The position numbers and the translations under genes were made by a program. Below are positions 11,861-19,640 of a DNA stretch of 64,000 bases, in pieces; position 1 is the stretch's first letter, and each line of letters begins with the position of its first letter. The DNA comes from Nipponacmea schrenckii (taxonomy: Eukaryota; Mollusca; Gastropoda; Lottiidae), in assembly GCA_030562195.1 (NCBI GenBank), contig CM060202.1:13206001-13270000 (forward strand), read 5' to 3'. Below the pieces are notes generated by a model, which was not told the origin of the DNA, made no database searches, and worked only from the letters and a program-made list of their open reading frames with translations.

Positions 11861-12885
11861 CAGGGGCGTAGCGTACGGGTTGGGGGTGTAACACCCCCCC
11901 CCCCACTTTTGCTGAACTGGTCGGTAAAACGCGGGATCGGTCGGTAATTGACGGAGCCGTCGGTAAAATCGATTGGTGGAAGGAAAAAGTAAAAACCATG
12001 TATCGGCAAACTGATTAAATAGTCTACTTAGGCTCTATAAATCTATATCTATAAAATAATTATCTACTCTGTAAATGGTTGTCGGTAAAATAGTTTCTGA
12101 TTGTCATCTTAAATGTGATTTACCTCCCCTTTATGATTCTCCGCTTTGAAGTCATTTTTCTGTTCCTTCTCTCGATTGTCATGAATAGTTTTTCGTATTA
12201 ATGACCAGTCCAAAAATCACGCTTTTTCATTTCTCGAACCAATCCAAGGCAAATTGTCTAGGTTTTTTAGTAACCGTAAAGTGCTGTTTTACAATTGTCT
12301 TGGTTGTTCAAATTTTGTAATATAGTCCTATTCCACATTTTGGTAAACTGATAACATAGCCTACTTAGCTTAGGCTCTATAAATCTATAGGCCCTATATA
12401 TAAAATAATTATCTGCTCTGTAAATAGTTGGTCGGTAAAATAGTTTGAGATATCAAATTGTTTGTGTTTTTCTCGGTTGTTCAAATTGTGTAATTAAAGT
12501 CCTATTCCACATTTTGGTAAACTGATTACATAGCCTATTTAGCTTAGGCTCTATAAATTTATATCTATAAAATAAGTATCTGCTCTGTAAATAGTTGGTC
12601 GGTAAAATAAGTTTCAGATATCAAATTGTCTGAGTTTTTCTCGGTTGTTCAAATTGTGTTATAAAGTCTTACTCTCACTCGATTCAATTCATTTGATAGA
12701 AATTTAACATAAATTAACGGCTACTCTTAATCATTCAAAACGATGTATAAAAACATTAAAGCACGATGCTTTAGAGGATTTCGTATGTAGCTATATTTAG
12801 CTCAAAAGATGAAGGGGCGTTCGTCGGTAAATTTTAGAGGTTACACCCCCCCCCCCCCAGTCAGAATGGTCACGCTACGCCCCTG
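11861..12885. mobile_element. 1.0-kb element with 14-bp terminal inverted repeats and internal tandem repeats
   Basis: The left end CAGGGGCGTAGCGT (11861-11874) is perfectly inverted at the right end (12872-12885). Just inside each end is GTGTAACAC or GGTTACAC followed by a C-tract of 12-14 bases. The interior holds about three ~175-bp repeats with GGCTCTATAAATYTATATCT, ATCTGCTCTGTAAATAGTTG and GTCGGTAAAATAGTTT. No transposase frame is present, so it is non-autonomous. No matching 8-bp target-site duplication is visible (AGTGGAAT versus GGAGGGGG). The CAGGGGCG-type end resembles hAT-like elements, but this is not secure. Confidence 0.75.
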
Positions 12886-13212
12886 GGAGGGGGTGGGGTA
12901 GTGGGTTCTAACTGGAGGTGGAATATGTCTATATAAATAAATCATAAAGAATATGCCGATTGACTCTCATCGCTTATCAGTTTGTATGCCAGAAGGATGG
13001 GATATATATATTCACTGATTGGTATGAACTATCGTTTTCTGGCCAACAATTTATATTTTGTTTCCATTGTGTATAATTCTTCACTGACAAATCTAATAAG
13101 GCAATTAGGCAATATCATTATCAAATTGGCGATTTCTGACATAAGGTACAACGGCTTGTATCCTTAATAAAACGTTAGCATTATTATTAAATACAAGGCT
13201 TTTCATTAGTAT

Positions 13213-13218
13213 TTTATT
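13213..13218 (-). terminator. Candidate polyadenylation signal of the BRICHOS gene
   Basis: AATAAA reads on the minus strand about 220 bp past the stop codon. AT-rich sequence makes chance matches likely, so this is only a candidate 3' end. Confidence 0.35.
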
Positions 13219-13438
13219 ATGAATCAAATACATCATTTTGAAGAATCGACCTAATCCAAATATATATTCATTTCTTCTAATGGCAAATATCACACAGTCA
13301 AACAGTATGGTAAGGTATTCAAGGAAAAATTAGAAAGTATATTAAATAGAAAGATTGTATTTTTAATTACTCTTTAAAGATAATATTATAATTCGAAAGC
13401 CACTACTAGGTTTGCGAAATAAACCGATCGTCATACTT

Positions 13439-13515
13439 TTAGTAATAATAGTAACATCTTCTGTATACCCACAGTGAACCCTTATATATGTAAAAATGGT
13501 AGTAGCACCTAATAA
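13439..13515 (-). CDS. BRICHOS precursor exon 6, the mature beta-hairpin peptide
   Basis: The acceptor is a T-rich tract ending CTCCTTTCAG|TTATTAGG. The exon completes the split Val216 codon and adds 24 codons, then TAA (13439-13441). The peptide is IRCYYHFYIYKGSLWVYRRC followed by four Tyr. The two cysteines are 16 residues apart, which gives an 18-residue disulfide ring like arenicin. The central KGS turn and the paired Arg before the second Cys also match that family. It is rich in Tyr (nine) and carries Arg218, Lys227, Arg234 and Arg235, so it is cationic but less so than arenicin. Confidence 0.8.
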
Positions 13516-15847
13516 CTGAAAGGAGAAAAAAAAAACAATTGTTTATTAAAAGAAAATAGCACCGGTTGTACATTCCTTGTTCGACTATATGTGGTAAGGA
13601 GCCTTGTGTTCTTTTTTATGTATTATCAGTTATTTCCTATTGTACAATACGACATGATATAAATGTTTAAATGTTTCAAAATACTTCCTATGGCAGTCGA
13701 AAACACAGTCAAATATTATCAGGTTAAATAGTTAAAATTAAATAACTTGCCTTTACTGTGGACGGCAATGTAAGGTAAAGTGGAAGCATGTACAAGTTAT
13801 GTTCAATGGAACAAGATGAATCCCTATCTCATCCTAGTCCCAGTTGGTTATCTTTGTCCAAATAATAAATAAATACTTACCCCCTCTCTTTTCAATATCG
13901 TGTGCCTCGCTTTCTGTTGTATCCATGTCTCCAGTGAAGGGTTTAGAACCAAACATCCAATGAGCTGTGGCGTTAGTATGATCACAATGAAGTGCAATCT
14001 CCTCTCCACCGAACCTTTTCAGTACCTTTGGTTCGATTGGGTCTTCGGAATAATCAAAAGTCATTTTTTGCTGATTAGAATCACTTCCCTACAAAGTATA
14101 GATTTTCAATGTAATATTGTCGCTTTACACGTGTGTGCATTGGTATGCAACTGTTTAAAGTCACTGATACTTAAGTGAATAAACTCTGACAGTGCGAAAA
14201 TTAGAAACTTGTATCATTCAAATATATAGATACTTACGCCATACTTAGACCAGTATTTCAGTCCCCCGTCAAAGTCGTCATCCAAACGGTCTATCAAACA
14301 AATATTCCTCGTATCATCATAGAGGGCAACCAATTTCTACAAGAAATAAAGGAAAGGCAATTAATAAAAAAATAGATCATTTAGATCAATAATGTAGTGT
14401 TAATGCTATCCTTGATTAGGGGCTAATGAAGACGTGGAACGCAATTCAGATACAGGGGTATTAGCTTACAATCGGTGAAGGGATAAAAGGTCTTAGAATG
14501 AACATAAAATTTGAAATTTTAAAATTGGTCAGTAAGAGTTCTATTCATCAGTAAATATACCCGCTACCATAAATAACATTAAAAAATAAAAAAAAAATGT
14601 CCAAAACATTAAGTCATTATCCATAAAGATGCAATTGATTATTGAAAAACGCTTAATAAATTGATTTAGCGTTTTTAAAAAATGACTTTGTTTTGCGAGT
14701 TTTCAAGATTTACTTTATGACACCAGGTAAGTAACTTGATAAATATATACTCATATCGACTTTCTTGAGAACTAAAATTTTATGTTCATGCTAAGACCTA
14801 TTATCCCTTTAAAATTGTCATCGGCTTCACTACTTATCACAACTAAATAGCTATACAAGTCCGGTAGTGCCTTCAACTTGAAATTAGACACTGTTGTCAT
14901 TACTTACCCTGTTGTAATTATGTAATGCTTTCATGCCATCGACTCGCCCCGTTTCCTTGCTGTTAACGTAGATCAGTTCTTTCTTATAATCTACATAGAT
15001 ATGTTCTGGTATCTTGTCTCCGTCAAATCTGGATTCAGCATTATATTCCTGTCAATACAATAGAAAAGCTGGTTTCAATGCTTTAAAATTACTCTGGCGA
15101 TTGTATTGTATTTTGGGACAGAGGCTCGGCATGAGGCGAATCCTCAAATTCTCAAACAATCAAAGTGTCTTATTTATTCAATCATGAACGACAATGGTTA
15201 TTGTTTAAATATTCCATTAGAATCCAGTTATTCTGTGTTAATCATAGAATAACTTGTAGGCAAAGTACAAACCGTTTTATAGAAAAGGCGATAGCTGTAC
15301 GCCAATGCTCCAAAAACAATGCATCCGACAATAACCAGGGAAACCAAAATAGTCCCTGCAATGATTTTGGTCTTTTTGGTACTTTTTCCTTGAGCCATTC
15401 TGGATTCCGCAACCTGAAGTTCAAATAAATAGAGTACGTCTTATAAAATTATATTAATAGCTTGTACGGTTATGGCAACAGTTGAGCTGCATCAGATTTT
15501 CAAGACAATATCAACTGAAAACGGTCGGTAGGGTGAAAATTAAATAAAAATTAATCAATGTAAGTTAAGATGAACTAGTAAATCCTATTTTGATTTAAAT
15601 AATAAATGCAATTTAATAATGAAATAATCCAATTGGTTTCATTGAAAATTATTTGCTTCTTCGAAATAATTTTGATTTTGCTTATATATCATTTATATAT
15701 TATTATTATCTTTTGAGAATTTTCTTTATCTATTACAAAATACAAATGAAATAATTCTATGTTTGTTTTATTAATAAAATATTATAATACCTGATCAATG
15801 ATGTATGGTTCTGGTTTCGTCTGGAGATCAGCTTGTGGCGGTGACAT
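13439..15847 (-). CDS. BRICHOS-domain precursor of an arenicin-like beta-hairpin antimicrobial peptide (six exons)
   Basis: Exons on the minus strand are 15791-15847, 15273-15413, 14908-15048, 14238-14336, 13881-14088 and 13439-13515. All five introns are GT...AG and the joined frame is open: 240 residues, ATG to TAA. Residues 1-35 are cytoplasmic, with the basic KKTK; 36-58 form one hydrophobic membrane segment (type II anchor). About 80-190 is BRICHOS-like: IYVDYKKELIYV strands, HNYNRKLVALYDDTRNIC, and the two expected cysteines C126 and C181. A Lys213-Arg214 dibasic site precedes a 26-residue C-terminal peptide, G215-Y240. In it C219 and C236 are 16 residues apart and flank a KGSLW turn, with YRRC at the second Cys. 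The family is known in annelids: BRICHOS assists folding of the beta-hairpin, which is then cut off by a furin-like protease and permeabilises bacterial membranes. The function here is inferred from architecture and peptide pattern. Confidence 0.85.
13881..14088 (-). CDS. BRICHOS precursor exon 5, second cysteine and processing site
   Basis: This 208-bp exon starts in phase 0 (TTGTAG|GGAAGT) and ends after one base of a codon at GGGG|GTAAGT. It encodes residues 147-215. EEIALHCDHTNATAHW holds C181, the partner of C126, and a possible N-glycosylation site NAT. The exon closes with the acidic EAHDIE stretch and KRG, the predicted proprotein-convertase site. The frame can read 17 codons into the intron before a stop, but the consensus donor and the good fit of exon 6 favour splicing. 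Confidence 0.85.
14238..14336 (-). CDS. BRICHOS precursor exon 4, first BRICHOS cysteine
   Basis: This 99-bp exon is phase 0 at both ends (acceptor TTGTAG|AAATTG, donor GGC|GTAAGT) and encodes residues 114-146. KLVALYDDTRNICLIDRL contains C126 at the spacing from the HNYN motif expected of BRICHOS (18 residues from the His through the Cys, as in BRI2). An acidic DDDFDGG loop follows. Confidence 0.85.
14478..14812. mobile_element. MITE copy B inside intron 3 of the BRICHOS gene
   Basis: It is colinear with the MITE at 3701-4044: GTCTTAGAATGAACATAAAA, TTCATCAGTAAATATACC, ATTATCCATAAAGATGCA, the hairpin around GAAAAACGCTTAA, TTTATGACACCAGGTAAG and the end CTATTATCCCTTTAA. It lies wholly between exon 4 (ends at 14336) and exon 3 (starts at 14908) and does not touch a splice site. 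Confidence 0.8.
14908..15048 (-). CDS. BRICHOS precursor exon 3, first BRICHOS strands
   Basis: This 141-bp exon is phase 0 at both ends (acceptor TTGACAG|GAATAT, donor AGG|GTAAGT) and encodes residues 67-113. IPEHIYVDYKKELIYV forms alternating beta-strand residues. It ends ALHNYNR, where BRICHOS proteins such as ITM2/BRI2 carry HDFN; the usual Asp is Asn110 here. Confidence 0.85.
15273..15413 (-). CDS. BRICHOS precursor exon 2, membrane anchor
   Basis: This 141-bp exon is phase 0 at both ends (acceptor CTTCAG|GTTGCG, donor ACG|GTTTGT) and encodes residues 20-66. Basic residues (KSTKKTK) precede the hydrophobic segment IIAGTILVSLVIVGCIVFGA, giving the positive-inside pattern of a type II anchor. 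Confidence 0.8.
15791..15847 (-). CDS. BRICHOS precursor exon 1
   Basis: It encodes residues 1-19, beginning MSPPQADLQTKP, a short proline- and charge-rich cytoplasmic tail. This ATG is chosen because it is the first after a TATA box 85 bp upstream and leads in frame to the donor CAG|GTATTA. No signal peptide is present, as expected if the membrane anchor in exon 2 inserts as type II. Confidence 0.75.
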
Positions 15848-15923
15848 AGCAATGAGATAAGAAGATTTTCGATATAGACAACCTCAACCCCAAGCTCTGA
15901 ATGAATAAAGAGCCCAAGCTCTG

Positions 15924-15932
15924 CTATTTATA
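15924..15932 (-). promoter_or_regulatory. TATA box of the BRICHOS gene
   Basis: TATAAATAG reads on the minus strand 77 bp before the ATG, predicting a start near 15900 and a 5' leader of about 50 bases. Immediately downstream, CAGAGCTTGGG occurs twice (15913-15923 and 15889-15899) with a 24-bp period, spanning the predicted start site. A strong TATA box suits an inducible immune gene, but that is inference. Confidence 0.6.
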
Positions 15933-17520
15933 CTGTTTAAGAAGATGGCGCTTGGTCCTTATACTGCACAAATTGATAAATGGGGAATTTTGGGAGATAT
16001 TTGGAAAAGCATACTTACTTAGAAAATAATTAAAAAAAGATATGCTGTTTTGTACATATTAATGAAAAAGGAAGTTGCCTTTTGTACTTTTTGTCACTCG
16101 TCAAGCACGAGTGCAATTACCGGGAGCTATTATCATGTTATTTTGGTGTTTTTTGTTTTTTACACACAAGTCTAAAGATAATATAGATGGATAAAATAGT
16201 TCCAACCTTGTAATATTTGAGCTTCTAATGTTCGTCCAACATTTTTAGCTTTAATTTTCTGATTCCAAACAGAATTGCTAAAGAAACGCGTGCCTTAGGT
16301 GAATATTACCAGAAGTAACTCACAAAACTGCGCATCATTTCATAGTGGATAGGTTTACGGAGACCATAACATAATCTGTTATATTACGATTTGAATCCAT
16401 TTACATTCTCAGATTCGGTAAAAGATTACGTTTACACAAATGGTGCAAGATATGAATGAAATAATACATGTATGAACCACAGCGTCCTTCAGATTTAATA
16501 ACTTATTTTTGCTCAATTCATGTTTGTTAGGAGTAAATGCCCCTAGAGAAAGCTTTCTTTGCATACCAGAATTGTACTAAACCTGCTATGTTGTATTGGC
16601 AAATATTTTATGGTGAGAGTAACTTTGTAATCTAGTCTCCTGTCTCTGAAAGTACATTTGCTGTATACTACGAATATCATAGGCCTACTTAACATGTACG
16701 TTTTGTTAGATTATCTACCAACTGCGATAGTAACGTCATAAAATTACGTAATATTAGCATTTGTTTCTGGAATTATATGAGATCATCATAAACATTACTT
16801 ATTTGGTTTACACACCTATAATGCCAAGATCAGATTTGAAAATTTACCAATAATGTTTTTTGAAACCAACGTTTAATTCTTCACTGTTTCAAATAAACGC
16901 CAATTTGCGTAACTGGTTCATTAAAGGAGGTGTTGGTAGAAATGGTAATATTGTTTTCGCGTCGTTATCTGGCAAATAATCTCCGGAATTGCGTGAACTT
17001 CAGACGAAACGTAACATCAGTATACTGATATTGGCAAATAGGATTTTTAATAATAAGGCCATTTTGTTCACGTTTCTCTGCAACTCGAAACTACATCAAT
17101 ATACATGTAATCCTTTTTTCCATATCAAATCTTCAACCCAAATTTTTACAACATTCTACCGTATTTTTCATCAAAAGAATACATTTAGGACCACAGATCA
17201 ATGCTTTTTATAAAACATATTTGTAAAAGGTGAAATAGAGAGCAAAATTACAAAGAATTCTGTTTTAAGTGTACATGTCAGCAAATATTAATGTCAATGT
17301 AATTATATGCACACAATCATGTCAAGGGCGTAACCTAGTTGTGAAGTGGTGCTTGGGTGATCGAAAAATTGGGTGCACATGTCATTCATTTAGTTAATTT
17401 TATACATGGTGAATATATTATACTCAAATTTTAAGGGGGAAATCAGGGACTTTCCCTTTATAAAAAAAAAATATGGTAATTGTTCAGAATACTACGAAAG
17501 CCGTTTAGTTACACCTCAAA
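15933..17520. repeat. Upstream non-coding stretch with a copy of a segment also at 18518-18790
   Basis: No gene is seen. 16763-16908 carries CTGGAATTATATGAGATC, CATCATAAACATTACTT, TTACACACCTATAATGC, AAGATCAGATTTGAAAAT and AACGTTTAATTCTTCACTG. The same ordered blocks recur at 18518-18790, where about 110 bp intervene after the first two. The first block overlaps the start of the reverse-transcriptase relic at 18220-18558, so it probably derives from that element. Confidence 0.6.
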
Positions 17521-17539
17521 AAAAAGATTATTTTTATGT

Positions 17540-18165
17540 TGCCATTGTCCTTGAATTGTTTGTGGACACGATAGAGAGCTAGATACTTGATGGATTTTGA
17601 CGAAACTCGGTGTGAGTGTTTGTTATGAGCCAAGGATGAACCCTATTGAAAATCAGATTAATAGAAAAATATTTTATATGAGTTATTTCCTTGTTCTTAA
17701 AAACTCGTCTGCCTTTGTACTTGAATTCTTTGTGGACACGATAGAGAGCAGGTATCTGGATGGATTTCAATGAAATTTGGTGTGAGTGTTTGTAATCACT
17801 CAAGGATGAATCCTACTAAAAATCAAACCAATAGAACAATATTTTCTATGAGTAATTGCCCCTGTTTTTGAATTCTTTGTGGACACGATAGAGAGCTGGT
17901 TTCGTGATGGATTTTGACGAAACTTGGTGTGAGTCTTTGTAATTACCAAACGATGAAGCCTATTAAAATCAGACCAATCGAAAAATATTACAATGAGTTA
18001 TTGCCCTTGATCTTTAATTCTTTGTGGACCTGAGAGAGAGATGATTTTCGTGATGGATTTGGATGAAATTTATTATGAGGGTATTTAAAATTCAAGAAAA
18101 ATCTTTTATTTATCGATAATTGTTGTCAACCTGTCCGGACAAATTGGCTGCCATTATAAATGTGG
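17540..18165 (+). repeat. Tandem ~150-bp repeat, four copies, interspersed element
   Basis: GTGGACACGATAGAGAGC or a close variant occurs near 17562, 17731, 17879 and 18025. Each copy is followed by GATGGATTTTGACGAAACTT, GGTGTGAGTGTTTGTAAT, GGATGAACCCTATTGAAAAT and a GAGTTATTGCCCTTG end. Periods are about 170, 148 and 146 bp. The trailing ATAAATGTGGGCGTATTACG resembles the boundary of the element at 9.2-10.6 kb, and the AAGGATGAACCC..ATTGAAAATC words also occur at 10150. The two regions appear to be related repeat families. Confidence 0.75.
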
Positions 18166-18219
18166 GCGTATTACGATGGCCATCGCTATATTTAATTCGT
18201 TGTTCGAGAGTTAGCCAAT

Positions 18220-18558
18220 TTAAGTGAGAGAAACGTCAGTCGATCTTGCATCATAGTTCGCGTCAAGGATACTCCGTGCTGCCCGTTTTTGATGCTTAAA
18301 TAGAAAGTCAAGTTTATTCTGGAAAGTATTACCCCACACAATATAACAGTAATCTAAATGTGATGAAATATAAGCATTGTAAAATAATATTCGGGTTTCT
18401 ATTGGTAGATTTATTTTTATTCTATTTAAAAGATGAATTTTTGATGAAACGAATGAATGTAGCTTAGTAATATGTTTCACCCAGTCTAAGTGATCATCAA
18501 TTGTAATTCCTAATAAGACAGTTTCTGGAATTATATGAGATCCCATCATCATAAACAT
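18220..18558 (-). pseudogene. Non-LTR reverse transcriptase C-terminal fragment
   Basis: A 112-codon frame reads LLGITIDDHLDWVKHI, HLLNRIKINLPIETRILFYN, AYISSHLDYCYIVWGNT and HQKRAARSILDANYDARS. This is the standard order of the thumb and C-terminal region of Jockey/CR1-type reverse transcriptases (LGV.iD..L.W..Hi; FYN.YI.PhlDYC..vWG; lQKRAAR.IL). The frame has no internal stop but is truncated at both ends, lacks the catalytic palm and stops abruptly. It is a 5'-truncated dead copy, better preserved than the one at 1-591 and possibly a different clade. Confidence 0.85.
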
Positions 18559-18949
18559 TACTTAGCATACCAATATTTTACTAAATATTGTATTTGTATA
18601 TTAAGAATTAAAAGTGTGTAAACGCAATGGATCACACGACAAACTGCATAAATAGTCATGTATGTATGTTTGTGGTATGACCTATTGGATTTACACACCT
18701 ATAATGCTAAGATCAGATTTGAAAATGTACCAATAAAAAAGTTTCTGAAAAGAACGTTTAATTCTTCACTGTTTCATTTAAACGCCAAATTAAGTACATG
18801 TACCAGGTAAAATGTTCAAACATCATTCGCATTTAGTCTACATAATTGGGTTGATACGGCATCTACATTCATCAAATAACTCCATTTTGGTATTGGAGCT
18901 TCAGATAACTCAGGCGATTGTCCACCCTCACATATGCTACGCCTTGGAT

Positions 18950-19640
18950 TAAAGCATCCCACCGGCTTGCAGTCTATACAGTGCTCCTCTCTGGAACAAT
19001 TCTTCATTTCTCAGCCAAAAGAGGAACTCCCATGTGATTGGGGGAGCTTTTCCAAGGTAAGGATTAACATTGTGATGCCGACCTTCTAATGCGTTGTTGA
19101 TTCTTGACTCAGCAATGCGGTCATACTGGTTCTAAAGATCCCTCCCGAATCTTACTCTATCGTTATAATCCAATGGTGTCTCTGGATTTGCTGGGCATCG
19201 TGCATGATGTTTTGCCATACTAAATATAATTGGTCTGATAAAAGAGGAAGTGCAGAGGTTCTGTGTACCATTCGTAGCAAAGGACTTTTTTTGCTACAGC
19301 AAGACCCACACGCTGAATACATCTTTGAATACATTGTCAATATAGAAATAGACATCCTTTGATGGCGCTATTTGGCAGTATCCGTTGATAAGCTTGGAAA
19401 GATGCTGCTTCGAAGTCCACCATGATAGTGTCTGGATGGAACTGCACTTAATTCACCACTGCAGCCTCTTGGACAAGGGTAGGTTTCCTCAGTTTTATTT
19501 AGCAGAAGACCATAGCGCAAAGGAATCATCTATCCCAACACTTTGGCATGGACTGTATAAAGTTGAGCAAGACAGTCTTGGAGCAGCGAAAAATGCCCCG
19601 TCCATGTGGACGGTGTTGGCTCTGCAAACTTGTAACAACC
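18950..19640 (-). pseudogene. Frameshifted MULE-type (Mutator-like) transposase remnant
   Basis: Read on the minus strand in shifting frames: VHMDGAFFAAPRL, then LAQLYTVHAKV, then MIPLRYGLLLNKTEETY. This matches the MULE order DGTF...P.LF.QLYTIH and PLVYALL..K....TY, where the Asp of DGTF is the first catalytic residue. Further on, ALPxxPIxxWN-type residues are lost. RIAESRINNALEGRHHNVNP and ITWEFLFWLRNEE match the R.NN.vEGwH...N....HP..W.Fi..L..e end. There are several frameshifts, stops and an internal deletion, so it is dead. The family assignment rests on motif order. Confidence 0.65.

Noticed and set aside
13834..13880. Reading through the exon 5 donor to a stop, giving a shorter BRICHOS protein with no peptide
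   Set aside because: A consensus GTAAGT donor, a strong downstream acceptor and the precise family match of exon 6 favour splicing; retained-intron transcripts remain possible.
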